From the NCBI GenBank assembly GCA_021151695.1, contig JAGKWU010000016.1, forward strand, positions 181,986 through 245,985: a stretch of DNA of 64,000 nucleotides, written 5' to 3'. How positions within the stretch are numbered: position 1 is the first letter of the stretch; the number at the start of each line of letters is the position of its first letter. Shown in pieces: positions 18,058-26,157 of the stretch. Origin of the DNA: Cellvibrionaceae bacterium (GTDB lineage: Bacteria > Pseudomonadota > Gammaproteobacteria > Pseudomonadales > Cellvibrionaceae). The position numbers and the translations under genes were made by a program. The notes beneath the pieces are model-generated. The model saw only the letters and a list, made by a program, of their open reading frames with translations, searched no databases and was not told the origin of the DNA.

Positions 18058-18759
18058 ATGATGTTTACCCTAAAGGCACGCTTGGCGTTAGTTACGCTGG
18101 CGTGCCTGTCCAGTTTTTGCTGCTACTCCATTGCCGCTAGTAAAACACCTGACGCCACCTCCTCGAAAACCAAGGCAACAGTCACTACTGTTGCTGGTGA
18201 TCTTGTAGCGGGAAAAACTAAATCTGAAGACAATCGTTGCCAGGAATGCCATGGGCCAGACGGTAATGGCTTGGGGCCTGCTGCCGGCGCAGCGGGAAAA
18301 TTTGCCAAGCTGGCGGGCCAGTATCCGGATTATATGCAAAAGCAAATTCAGGATTTCCGCAGCGGCCTGCGCAAACACGACCTCATGTTGCTGATGGCAA
18401 AAAGCATAGATGATACAGACGCCGCCGATATATCCGCCCATTTCGCCAACCAGAAGAAAATGCAAGGGAACGGTTCAGGCAGCAACCCGACAGGTAAAAA
18501 TTTGTTTATCAGCGGCGATCCGGCGCGAAATATTTTACCCTGTACCAGTTGCCATGGTGTCGATGGCAAAGGACTGGATGCGGCCGGACAAACCATACCC
18601 ATTATTGGCGGCCAGGATTGGCATTATCTGGAACGACAACTGCAGGATTGGCGTAGCGGCGAAAGACACAACAGCACTGGCGGCGTTATGAACCAAATCG
18701 CCAGACAACTGACAGATACAGAGATACAAGCGCTCACTGATTATATCGCCGGGCTTTGA
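18058..18759 (+). CDS. Diheme cytochrome c (c4-like)
   Basis: A 233-residue periplasmic diheme cytochrome with a signal peptide. The two class I haem domains have CQECH at residues 61-65 (followed by GPDGNGLGPAAG) and CTSCH at 162-166 (followed by GVDGKGLDAAG). The arrangement is that of cytochrome c4, which feeds terminal oxidases. The gene starts ATGATG right after the stop of the small c'-like gene. Context suggests it accepts electrons from the DUF1549/DUF1501 process (inference). Confidence 0.83.
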   Translation: MMFTLKARLALVTLACLSSFCCYSIAASKTPDATSSKTKATVTTVAGDLVAGKTKSEDNRCQECHGPDGNGLGPAAGAAGKFAKLAGQYPDYMQKQIQDFRSGLRKHDLMLLMAKSIDDTDAADISAHFANQKKMQGNGSGSNPTGKNLFISGDPARNILPCTSCHGVDGKGLDAAGQTIPIIGGQDWHYLERQLQDWRSGERHNSTGGVMNQIARQLTDTEIQALTDYIAGL

Positions 18760-18830
18760 ATATATCGCCAGGCTTTAAGCACCTGAATCAACCACTTTAT
18801 TGAACCCATTTTATGAAAGAGAGGATTGTC

Positions 18831-19427
18831 ATGAAAAAAACCTTTTTACTCGCACTGGCAGGTACCTGCCTGAGCCTGCCCAGTTTCGCTGCCCTCAAGC
18901 AAGGCGATGCAGCACCGGACTTTAAAATCCAGGCGTCCTTTGCTGGCAAGGCAACCGAATTTTCACTCAAGGACAAATTAAAGAAAGGCCCAGTCGTGGT
19001 GTACTTTTATCCTTCTGCCTACACCGGTGGGTGCAATCTGCAAGCTCACACTTTTTCCGTCAACAGTGACAAATTTGCAGCTGCAGGCGCTTCAGTAATT
19101 GGTGTATCGCAAGACAGTATCGGGCGCTTGAATGACTTCTCTGCCGATCCTGAATACTGTGCCGGCAAAGTATTGGTTGGGTCGGATGCTGAAGGCAAGG
19201 TAGCTAAAGCATTTGATTTATCCATTCGCCCGGCAGGCGAAGGTAAATTGGATAGTCGCGGTCAGGCTATTGATCACGGATTTACCGAGCGCACAACATT
19301 TGTGGTAACTCCAGATGGAAAAATCAGCGAAACTATCAGCGATTTAAAACCCGCTGAAAACGTAGCCAAAGCATTGGAAGTCGTTCAAAAACTGGCTGCA
19401 GAAAAACAAACGGCTAAAAAAAGCTAA
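18831..19427 (+). CDS. Exported peroxiredoxin (AhpC/BCP-like)
   Basis: A 198-residue peroxiredoxin with a signal peptide (ends at LPSFAALK), so it acts in the periplasm. The thioredoxin-fold core has GPVVVYFYPSAYTGGCNLQAHTFS; Cys68 is the likely peroxidatic residue, in a slightly altered loop (YTGGC instead of FTxVC). VIGVSQDSIGRLNDF and FVVTPDGKISE complete the family. GAGAGGA precedes the ATG at 18831, which I prefer to the ATG at 18813. It may protect the neighbouring haem proteins from peroxide. Confidence 0.82.
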   Translation: MKKTFLLALAGTCLSLPSFAALKQGDAAPDFKIQASFAGKATEFSLKDKLKKGPVVVYFYPSAYTGGCNLQAHTFSVNSDKFAAAGASVIGVSQDSIGRLNDFSADPEYCAGKVLVGSDAEGKVAKAFDLSIRPAGEGKLDSRGQAIDHGFTERTTFVVTPDGKISETISDLKPAENVAKALEVVQKLAAEKQTAKKS

Positions 19428-19430
19428 GCA

Positions 19431-19459
19431 CCCCGCCCTCGCTTGATGCGGGGGCTTTT
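19431..19459 (+). terminator. Terminator/attenuator between peroxiredoxin and protease genes
   Basis: CCCCGC (19431-19436) pairs with GCGGGG (19448-19453), followed by GCTTTT. The next gene starts only 20 nt later, so it may act as an attenuator rather than a full stop. Confidence 0.6.
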
Positions 19460-19478
19460 CGCTAATGGACAATGCCCC

Positions 19479-20957
19479 ATGAAAAATTCGCCGCGCTTTC
19501 ATTTTAAGAATTTTGTACTGATTCTCAGCTTATTAGGCAGCACTTCTATGTTGCTACCGCTGACAGCTACAGCAGTCACTGACAGCATATCACCCACCAA
19601 AACACAAAGCCTGCCCGACTTCAGTCATTTGGTAGAGCAATCAGGCCCGGCGGTGGTGAATATACGCACAGTGCAAAAAGTACAGGTAGATCCAAAGCGC
19701 GCGGCAGAAGAAGCGGAATTGTTCGAGCGTTATTTCGGCGTGCCCAGCCCACATGCCAAACCCAAACAACCAGACAGCAAAAATCCTGAACCAGAAACAC
19801 CGGGTGATGAAGAACAAATTTCGCGCGGCGTCGGTTCGGGCTTTATCGTCTCGCAAGACGGTTATCTGCTTACCAATGCCCACGTAGTAAAAGATGCTGA
19901 TGACATTTTTGTCACCTTGACCGACAAGCGCGAATTCAGCGCACGTTTGATAGGGGTAGACATCAACACTGATATAGCGCTGCTCAAAATTGAAGGCAGC
20001 AAACTGCCCAGTGTAACCATTGGCGACTCAGGGAAAATCAATGTCGGCGAGTGGGTTATCGCCATAGGCTCGCCTTTTGATCTGGATAACAGCATTAGCG
20101 CCGGCATTATTTCCGCCAAGGCGCGGGAGATTGGTGACTTTCTTTTGCTGATACAAACCGATGTGGCCATTAACCCCGGAAATTCCGGTGGGCCACTTAT
20201 TAATATGAATGGTCAGGTAATAGGTATTAATTCGCAAATTTATAGCCGCTCCGGCGGCTACATGGGTATTTCGTTTGCAATTCCCATTAACGATGCCATG
20301 CGTGTGGCGGAGCAATTAAAAACCCGTGGATATGTATCACGCGGTCGCATGGGCATTTACCTGGCAGACGTTGCTAACGATGTTGCCAAAGCCCTGCAAT
20401 TACCAACCCCCACAGGCACCTTGATCAGTCGCATAGAACCCAATGGCCCAGCGCAAAAAGCGGGCCTGCAAGATGGCGACATAATTTTGAAATTTAACGG
20501 CGCACCCGTTACCAAAAGTACAGAGCTTCGGAGACTCGCGGCGGCCACTGCTCCTGGCAGCAAGGTGGATTTAACACTGTGGCGTAAAGGTGAAGTAAAA
20601 CAGTGGCCACTTGTTCTGGCGGAGCTTCCCTCCCCCGATGCTGAATCCAAAAACAAAAACGACGCGACCAGGAATCAAACTAAAAACCAATTACTGGGCC
20701 TGGAAATAGCGCCACTCAATGATGAGCAAAAGAAAACATTTGGCCTGGCATCCGGCGTTAGCATTACACGTGCAGAAGGTCGTTCCGCTCGTGCTGGATT
20801 GCAAGAGGAAGACGTGATACTCAGCATCAATAACCACGATATAAAAAACCAACAGGATTTTACCGCCGCTATTGCCAACAGCGATAAAAAAGCGCCGCTG
20901 GTACTTCTGGCCCGACGCGACAATATTACCCAATACGTTGCAATACCAGCACCATAA
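19479..20957 (+). CDS. DegP/DegQ-type (Do family) periplasmic serine protease
   Basis: A 492-residue Do-family protease-chaperone. After a signal peptide, the trypsin-like domain holds the catalytic triad His135 (LLTNAHVV), Asp165 (DINTDIAL) and Ser236 (NPGNSGGP). Two PDZ domains follow (about residues 300-390 and 405-490), the first with GTLISRIEPNGPAQKAGLQDGD. A Glu/Pro-rich insertion lies in the LA loop region (about 90-115). The ATG at 19479 starts the signal peptide; the longer in-frame start at 19443 lies inside the terminator hairpin and is unlikely. It probably does quality control for the exported proteins of this block. Confidence 0.9.
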   Translation: MKNSPRFHFKNFVLILSLLGSTSMLLPLTATAVTDSISPTKTQSLPDFSHLVEQSGPAVVNIRTVQKVQVDPKRAAEEAELFERYFGVPSPHAKPKQPDSKNPEPETPGDEEQISRGVGSGFIVSQDGYLLTNAHVVKDADDIFVTLTDKREFSARLIGVDINTDIALLKIEGSKLPSVTIGDSGKINVGEWVIAIGSPFDLDNSISAGIISAKAREIGDFLLLIQTDVAINPGNSGGPLINMNGQVIGINSQIYSRSGGYMGISFAIPINDAMRVAEQLKTRGYVSRGRMGIYLADVANDVAKALQLPTPTGTLISRIEPNGPAQKAGLQDGDIILKFNGAPVTKSTELRRLAAATAPGSKVDLTLWRKGEVKQWPLVLAELPSPDAESKNKNDATRNQTKNQLLGLEIAPLNDEQKKTFGLASGVSITRAEGRSARAGLQEEDVILSINNHDIKNQQDFTAAIANSDKKAPLVLLARRDNITQYVAIPAP

Positions 20958-21003
20958 ATAATTCACATCCTTTAACGATTTCCTATTAGATTCCAGGTAA
21001 AAA

Positions 21004-21309
21004 ATGACACTCATCGATTCTGCACAATTCCTCGCTGCAAACAGCTTTGCGCCTGCCGCGAGCAGCTCTACTCTAGCCGGAGGCAACTTCGGCAGCCCAA
21101 TGCAATTAATCATTTTATTGGCTATAGTGCTCCTGCTGTTTGGCGGCAAACGTTTGCGCAACTTGGGCGGTGATATTGGCGGAGCCATCAAGGGCTTTAA
21201 ATCCGCCGTGAGCAACGAAGACGCCAAAACATCCGAGTCGATCCAGCAACAGGCGATTATTTTGCCTGCTAAAGAGTTGGAAAAAGATCGGCGTCATATC
21301 GGCGGCTAA
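21004..21309 (+). CDS. tatA: Twin-arginine translocase subunit TatA
   Basis: A 101-residue TatA/E-type protein. The membrane helix and hinge read MQLIILLAIVLLLFGGKRL, followed by the amphipathic helix RNLGGDIGGAIKGFKSAV, both textbook for TatA, which forms the Tat pore. Unusually there is an N-terminal extension of about 25-30 residues before the helix, rich in Ala and Ser, where normal TatA has under 10. The gene is 46 bp after the Deg protease gene and 28 bp before tatB. No tatC follows. It may serve the Tat substrates encoded nearby (3.0, 7.2 and 16.1 kb). Confidence 0.87.
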   Translation: MTLIDSAQFLAANSFAPAASSSTLAGGNFGSPMQLIILLAIVLLLFGGKRLRNLGGDIGGAIKGFKSAVSNEDAKTSESIQQQAIILPAKELEKDRRHIGG

Positions 21310-21337
21310 CCCGCCAACGACTTCTACAGGAAAGAAA

Positions 21338-21733
21338 ATGTTTGGTATAGATTTTTCAGAATTAGTAGTTTGCGCGCTGGTTGCACTGGTTGTCATAGGC
21401 CCGGAGCGTATGCCTGAAGCGGTACGCACTACTGGCCTTTGGATAGGCAGGTTGAAACGTAGCCTGCGCGAAACTCGCGAACAAGTCGAACGTCAAATCG
21501 GACTGGAGGATGTGCGCCGCCAACTCCACACCGAAGAAATGATGCGCACGCTTGATGATATGAATGAAGAAATTGAAAGCGCACTTAACTACGATCGCAG
21601 CAGCAGTAAAGAACGCGCGGAAAATAATGCCAAATTATTGAGTGGTACGCCCAAAGAAGATATCGCCACACAGCAAGCTTCCACTACTCTGGCCAATATA
21701 TCGCCAGAACAATTGGCCATCAAAAACACCTGA
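21338..21733 (+). CDS. tatB: Twin-arginine translocase subunit TatB
   Basis: A 131-residue TatB. It begins MFGIDFSELVVCALVALVVIGPERMPEAVRTTG, with the membrane helix and the GPERMPEA hinge that separates TatB (with Glu8) from TatA. A long charged coiled-coil-like helix follows (LKRSLRETREQVERQIGLEDVRRQL). TatB with TatC recognises twin-arginine signals. Since tatC is absent here, the protein must work with a TatC encoded elsewhere. Confidence 0.86.
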   Translation: MFGIDFSELVVCALVALVVIGPERMPEAVRTTGLWIGRLKRSLRETREQVERQIGLEDVRRQLHTEEMMRTLDDMNEEIESALNYDRSSSKERAENNAKLLSGTPKEDIATQQASTTLANISPEQLAIKNT

Positions 21734-21935
21734 TTTCGCCGTTACAAATAACAGCAGTGATGCTTACCTGCAAACATTATCACTGCTGATTTTTAAACAA
21801 CCCTCTCCGTTTAAAACCTCACAAGCTTGCCACTACTGATATTTCCTAAAATGGTATAGCTGTTGCTATGACACCTTTGCAAATATCTTCATCACCACAC
21901 TATTTTTTCACGATGATTTATCAAAAAGGTGCTCT

Positions 21936-23399
21936 ATGAATAACAAATTATTTTCCGCCAGCTTGTTGGCCTCTGCACTGAGCGCTGCCACACTCCCCGC
22001 CCAGGCTGCATCCTTACAGGGAGCAAGTGACGCATTGAAAGCCAGCAGCACAAAAACATTGGAATTCACTGCCACCGGGCACTGGTTTCAATTTGGTCAA
22101 GCGCCAGCACCGGGCCTCGCCTGGCCAAAATTTGATGTGAGCAACTACACAGCTGACATCAACTACGAGCAAGCAGCAGCGCGCGTGCAAATTACCCGCT
22201 TGCAAGCTATTGAAGCCGGCCGCAACCGCCCTGCTCCGGTCGAGCAAAAACCTGATCAATACATTAATGGCAAGCAAGCCTGGAACCTCGCACCGCCGGC
22301 CAACGCTCCTGCTGGTACACCTGCCGTTGCCAGCGCACAACCGACAGCCGTTGAAGAGCGCAGCGCAGAAATCTGGTCCACACCACAGGGATTTGTAAAA
22401 GCAGCCATCGCCAATAAAGCCAGTGAAAAAATCACTAAAGATGGCGTGGAGGTTTCATTTGCGGCTGATGGAAAATACAAATACACAGGGTTTATTAACA
22501 ACAAGAATCAGGTCGAATCTATTAAAACCTGGATTGATAGCCCAGTGCTGGGCGACACGCTCTACGAAACCCGTTTTAGTAATTACAAGGAATTCTCCGG
22601 CATTAGCTTTCCGCAACATATTGAACGCAAGCAAGGCGGTTTTCCGATATTGGATTTGCAGGTTTCTGCGGTAAAAACCAATCTCGCGGTGGACCTTGCG
22701 GTTCCGCAAACTGTTGCAGACGCGAAACCCGCCCCAGTAAAAGTGGAATCAAAAGAATTGGCTAGCGGCGTGTTTTATTTAACCGGCGGCTCGCACCACA
22801 GTTTGGCTATTGACCAAAAAGATCACATAGTCGTCGTAGAGGCGCCGCTCAATGAAGAGCGCTCACTGGCGGTAATTAATAAAGTTCACGAGTTGATTCC
22901 CAACAAGCCCATTAAGTATTTGATCAACTCACACGCGCATTTTGATCACTCGGGCGGCTTGCGTACTTATGTAGATGCGGGTGCAACTATTGTGACCCAT
23001 TCAGTGAATAAAGATTACTATCAAAAAATCTGGAGCCAGCCACATAACCTGAAGCCAGATTTGCTCGCCACCTCCAACAAGCCAGCAACTTTCCAAACGT
23101 TTTCTGGCAAGCATGAGTTGAGCGATGGCAAGCGCAAGATTGAGATATACCCAATCGCTGGCAACAGCCACAACGATGCCTTTGCTTTGGTATATTTACC
23201 AGCCGAGAAAATTCTGATTGAAGCAGATGCCTATACGCCGCTGGCACCAGGCGCTACAGCACCAACATCAATCAATCCCTACTCGGTTAATCTCTATGAA
23301 AATATTCAAAAGTTAAATCTGGATGTAGCCTGGATTGCGGGCCTGCATGGACCAGGCGCGGTAAAACTTGATGACCTGAAAACTTATATCAAGATTTAA
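21936..23399 (+). CDS. Secreted metallo-beta-lactamase-fold hydrolase
   Basis: A 487-residue exported MBL-fold enzyme. After the signal peptide (ends AQAASLQ) comes an N-terminal domain of about 240 residues, then the metal-binding domain: HAHFDHSGG (His333, His335, Asp337, His338), GNSHNDAF and the late EADAY and GLHGPG motifs giving the remaining ligands. AAAGGTGC precedes the ATG. The N-terminal half looks like a lipoprotein-type beta domain and has no named family that I recognise. Alkylsulfatases share this fold but are larger, so substrate cannot be assigned. It belongs by position to the exported-enzyme block. Confidence 0.82.
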   Translation: MNNKLFSASLLASALSAATLPAQAASLQGASDALKASSTKTLEFTATGHWFQFGQAPAPGLAWPKFDVSNYTADINYEQAAARVQITRLQAIEAGRNRPAPVEQKPDQYINGKQAWNLAPPANAPAGTPAVASAQPTAVEERSAEIWSTPQGFVKAAIANKASEKITKDGVEVSFAADGKYKYTGFINNKNQVESIKTWIDSPVLGDTLYETRFSNYKEFSGISFPQHIERKQGGFPILDLQVSAVKTNLAVDLAVPQTVADAKPAPVKVESKELASGVFYLTGGSHHSLAIDQKDHIVVVEAPLNEERSLAVINKVHELIPNKPIKYLINSHAHFDHSGGLRTYVDAGATIVTHSVNKDYYQKIWSQPHNLKPDLLATSNKPATFQTFSGKHELSDGKRKIEIYPIAGNSHNDAFALVYLPAEKILIEADAYTPLAPGATAPTSINPYSVNLYENIQKLNLDVAWIAGLHGPGAVKLDDLKTYIKI

Positions 23400-23410
23400 C
23401 AATGTAAAAA

Positions 23411-23436
23411 AGCCGGAGAGAAATCTCCGGCTTTTC
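23411..23436. terminator. Bidirectional terminator between convergent genes
   Basis: AGCCGGAGA (23411-23419) pairs with TCTCCGGCT (23424-23432) around GAAA. A-rich sequence before and T-rich sequence after let it serve both the hydrolase gene and the convergent dehydrogenase gene. Confidence 0.88.
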
Positions 23437-23463
23437 CTATTGCCGCTTTTTTATCTCTGACAT

Positions 23464-24486
23464 TTAGTCGAGCTTAACACCCACCTTTGCTAACTGCGCA
23501 ACTATCTCATTATGCAAAGGAACACCTGCCTGCAGATTGTGATCGCGACTGTGCCAACCACGCTCACCCGGATATTGAAAGGGTGATGCCTCTTGCTCAA
23601 GGTAATGCAAGAAGTTCCCTACCCTCTGTTGAAATAATTCTGGTGCAATAAAGGCTTCCACGTTAAGGGCGATAAACATTTTGCTGGATTGTGCATCAAT
23701 ACCACTTTGGTCCTGTGCATATAGCTCTTGCGTAAACGCAGCACCTGCCAGCGCAGCGGTCAGCAACTCCATCATTAACGCAAGACCAGCGCCTTTATGT
23801 TCACCCATTGGAGAAACAGCACCGGCAAGAATCGCTTTCGCATCCGACGATGGATTGCCCTGCGCATCAATTCCCCAATTATTGGGCAACTCGCGCCCCT
23901 CACGCAGCCAGGTGGTCACTTTGCCCACTGCCGCCTGGCTCATGGCCATATCCAGCACCACAGGCTTATCGCGTTCAATACCCGGAATACCAATAGCAAG
24001 CGGGTTATTGCCAATTACTTTTTTCTTTGCGCCCCAAATCGCCATCGTCGGCATCGCATTGGTAGTGCAGATGCCAATATAACCCGCTTGCGCTGCGCGG
24101 CTGGCATAAGCGTGGGCCCGGCCCCAATGGGTTGTATTTTTAGCGAGGCACACACCCACACCAAATTGCGCGGCTCGCGCACAGGCTGCCTCCATCGCTT
24201 GTGCAGATGCATAGCGGCCGGGACCATTGCCGCAGTCGAGCACACAGATAGCACCCAGCTCACGCACTATCGTTAATTCAGGCGCAGGCGCAACTCGCCC
24301 CTGCTCCAACGCAGCAACCAAGCCCGGCAACATGCGTACCCCATGGGACGGCACCTCAAGTAAATCTGCCTCGGCCATGATACTGGCCTCAATGTCGGCC
24401 CGTTCGGGGGTAAGACCCAATACCTGTAAGCAAGCACTGATGCGCGCTGTTAAATCCGAAAATGGAACTCGTAAATATTCACTCAT
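23464..24486 (-). CDS. Ldh-family (malate/L-sulfolactate-type) NAD(P)-dependent dehydrogenase
   Basis: A 340-residue cytoplasmic oxidoreductase of the YlbC/YiaK/Ldh family, which oxidises 2-hydroxy acids such as malate, lactate, ureidoglycolate or sulfolactate. Family marks are EVPSHGVRMLPGLVAALE, the HWGRAHAYA region, TNAMPTMAIWGAKKKVIGNNPLAIGIP, LDMAMSQAAVGKV and GEHKGAGLALMMELL. AGGAC sits before the ATG. It is alone on its strand, convergent with the hydrolase gene. Because sulfolactate dehydrogenases (ComC/SlcC) belong here, a sulfur substrate is possible, but sequence alone does not decide. Confidence 0.84.
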   Translation of the reverse strand: MSEYLRVPFSDLTARISACLQVLGLTPERADIEASIMAEADLLEVPSHGVRMLPGLVAALEQGRVAPAPELTIVRELGAICVLDCGNGPGRYASAQAMEAACARAAQFGVGVCLAKNTTHWGRAHAYASRAAQAGYIGICTTNAMPTMAIWGAKKKVIGNNPLAIGIPGIERDKPVVLDMAMSQAAVGKVTTWLREGRELPNNWGIDAQGNPSSDAKAILAGAVSPMGEHKGAGLALMMELLTAALAGAAFTQELYAQDQSGIDAQSSKMFIALNVEAFIAPELFQQRVGNFLHYLEQEASPFQYPGERGWHSRDHNLQAGVPLHNEIVAQLAKVGVKLD

Positions 24487-24845
24487 GTACTTGTCCTGAC
24501 CTATAAAGAAAAAACGGCTGATCTACACCGCAAAAAAAAAGAATTACCAAGAGGAACTAGGACCGAAGTAACTAACACATTGCCGATATTGTTTTTATCT
24601 GGAGCACAGCATGTAACCTCAAGCCGATTTGACTTGCAAGTATATTGAAAAGACTCCCAATCAGCTGCACAAATTCCAACAGATGAAAAATGCGCTGCTG
24701 CAATTTCGCGAAAACTTTTTGATCAAATTGCTGGATTTTAAACACCCGAACGATTGAAAACTGTCTAAACCCCGCAAAACTCACATTGGCCTGATGTTTG
24801 CTGAAACTGATGATAATCCCATTGTTTATGTTGTTGGAGTTTCCC
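24487..24845. other. Intergenic region upstream of the DUF6152 gene
   Basis: A 359-base divergent gap without a gene. I see no repeat of note. A sigma-54-like element at 24786-24802 is listed separately; the rest shows nothing I can support. Confidence 0.5.
24786..24802 (+). promoter_or_regulatory. Candidate sigma-54 promoter of the DUF6152 operon
   Basis: TTGGCCTGATGTTTGCT keeps TTGGC at -24 and TTGCT at -12 with GG-N10-GC spacing and 11 of 13 consensus positions. The ATG at 24846 is 43 nt downstream, a normal distance. Confidence 0.35.
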
Positions 24846-25271
24846 ATGTTGAATTTTCCCAAATCCGTCGCCCTGCTTGGCTCACTAAGCCTATTTACTA
24901 TTTCACTGTCAGCACAAGCTCACCATGCTTTTTCTGCCGAATTTGATGCTCAAAAACCCATTCAGTTAAAAGGAACTATCACCAAAGCCCAATGGGTAAA
25001 CCCACACAGCTGGATTTATGTGGATGTGAAAGACGCAAGCGGTAATGTGACTAACTGGGGCTTTGAATTTGGTGCGCCCTTCAGCCTCAAGCAAAAAGGT
25101 TTGACTAAAACGACCTTACCAGTAGGCACTGAGATCACATTGAAAGGCTATCGTTCAAAAAACGGTGATAACTACGCTTATTCCACCAGTATTACTCTCA
25201 CTGATGGCCAGGTGTTCCAAACCGGCGGCGCGCAGGATGCCCCGGAGCCCACTCCCGCTGCTGCACAATAG
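24846..25271 (+). CDS. DUF6152 family exported protein
   Basis: A 141-residue secreted protein with a signal peptide ending at SAQAHHAF. The mature part is a small beta domain: HHAFSAEFDAQKPIQLKGTITKAQWVNPH, then WGFEFGAPFSLKQKG and TLPVGTEITLKGYRSKNG, which is the DUF6152 pattern with the conserved HHAF and NPHxW. It likely adopts an OB-like fold; no function is known to me. GGAG precedes the ATG at 24846. It is followed by two related secreted proteins, the association usual for this family. Confidence 0.8.
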   Translation: MLNFPKSVALLGSLSLFTISLSAQAHHAFSAEFDAQKPIQLKGTITKAQWVNPHSWIYVDVKDASGNVTNWGFEFGAPFSLKQKGLTKTTLPVGTEITLKGYRSKNGDNYAYSTSITLTDGQVFQTGGAQDAPEPTPAAAQ

Positions 25272-25329
25272 TTGTCAGCAATTTGTATAACAGCTTGCAG
25301 CAAGTTTAAAAAATTTTGGAGATAGTTAG

Positions 25330-26148
25330 TTGAATAAGCGTTTATTACCCGGCATAAGGTTTGTCGCCGGCGTTTTGTTTACAGTGAGTAGCTTTTTAGT
25401 GGCCGCCAGTAGCTCTGCTGCGGAAAAAATCCCCAAGGCGAATGGCCATCCGGATTTTTCCGGTATTTGGCAGAGCACAAGTGCGGCGGATTACGGCCTT
25501 GAGCCCCATGCAATGCGGAAGGATGCTCCACCAAGCGCTGGCATAGTTGAAGGCGGCGAGCTTCCCTACTTGCCTAAAGCCCTGGAGCAACGCAACAAAA
25601 ATTTTGAAAATCGCAATACGGATGACCCGCGTTTAAAGGGGTGGACCTTGGGTGTGCCGCGCGGTATTTACTACCCTGAGCCATTCCAAATTTTCCAACG
25701 CCCGCGAGACATTACAATTTTCCATCAGTTTGGTCATTCGGTGCGCACCATTCACACCAACAATACCCAACACCCGGAAGATCCTAATGACTGGTGGTTT
25801 GGCGACTCACGCGGCCATTGGGAAGGCAACACACTGGTTGTGGATGTAAAACATTTTAACGATGGGACCTGGTTTGATCGCGCTGGCAATTTTCACAGCG
25901 ATGCGTTGCACATAGTAGAGCGCTGGCAGCTCCTCGATAGCAATACCATCGAATACAAAGCCACAATTGAAGACGAAAAAGTGTTCAGTCGCCCCTGGAA
26001 TATCAGTGTCATTTTACATCGTCATCGCGAACCAAATTTCCAATTGATTGAAGATTATCGCTTCACACTGGAATACGACCAATATTATCCCTATCCCGCC
26101 GGATCTGCGCCTACCGCAAACGGCGCAACCAGCAACAAGGCCAACTAG
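25330..26148 (+). CDS. Exported protein with GDSRGHWEGNTLVVDV motif, copy A
   Basis: A 272-residue secreted protein of unknown function. The signal peptide ends near SSSAAEK; the mature part starts with PDFSGIWQST and centres on GDSRGHWEGNTLVVDV (residues 158-173), preceded by VRTIHTNN and followed by RW(Q)LLDSNTIEYKATIED and FSRPWNISV. These blocks recur in the next gene, so the two are paralogues. The start is a TTG at 25330 with GGAGA upstream. The family travels with DUF6152 genes; conserved His, Asp and Trp suggest a binding or catalytic surface, not identified. Confidence 0.68.
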   Translation: MNKRLLPGIRFVAGVLFTVSSFLVAASSSAAEKIPKANGHPDFSGIWQSTSAADYGLEPHAMRKDAPPSAGIVEGGELPYLPKALEQRNKNFENRNTDDPRLKGWTLGVPRGIYYPEPFQIFQRPRDITIFHQFGHSVRTIHTNNTQHPEDPNDWWFGDSRGHWEGNTLVVDVKHFNDGTWFDRAGNFHSDALHIVERWQLLDSNTIEYKATIEDEKVFSRPWNISVILHRHREPNFQLIEDYRFTLEYDQYYPYPAGSAPTANGATSNKAN

Positions 26149-26157
26149 GAGGAGACT

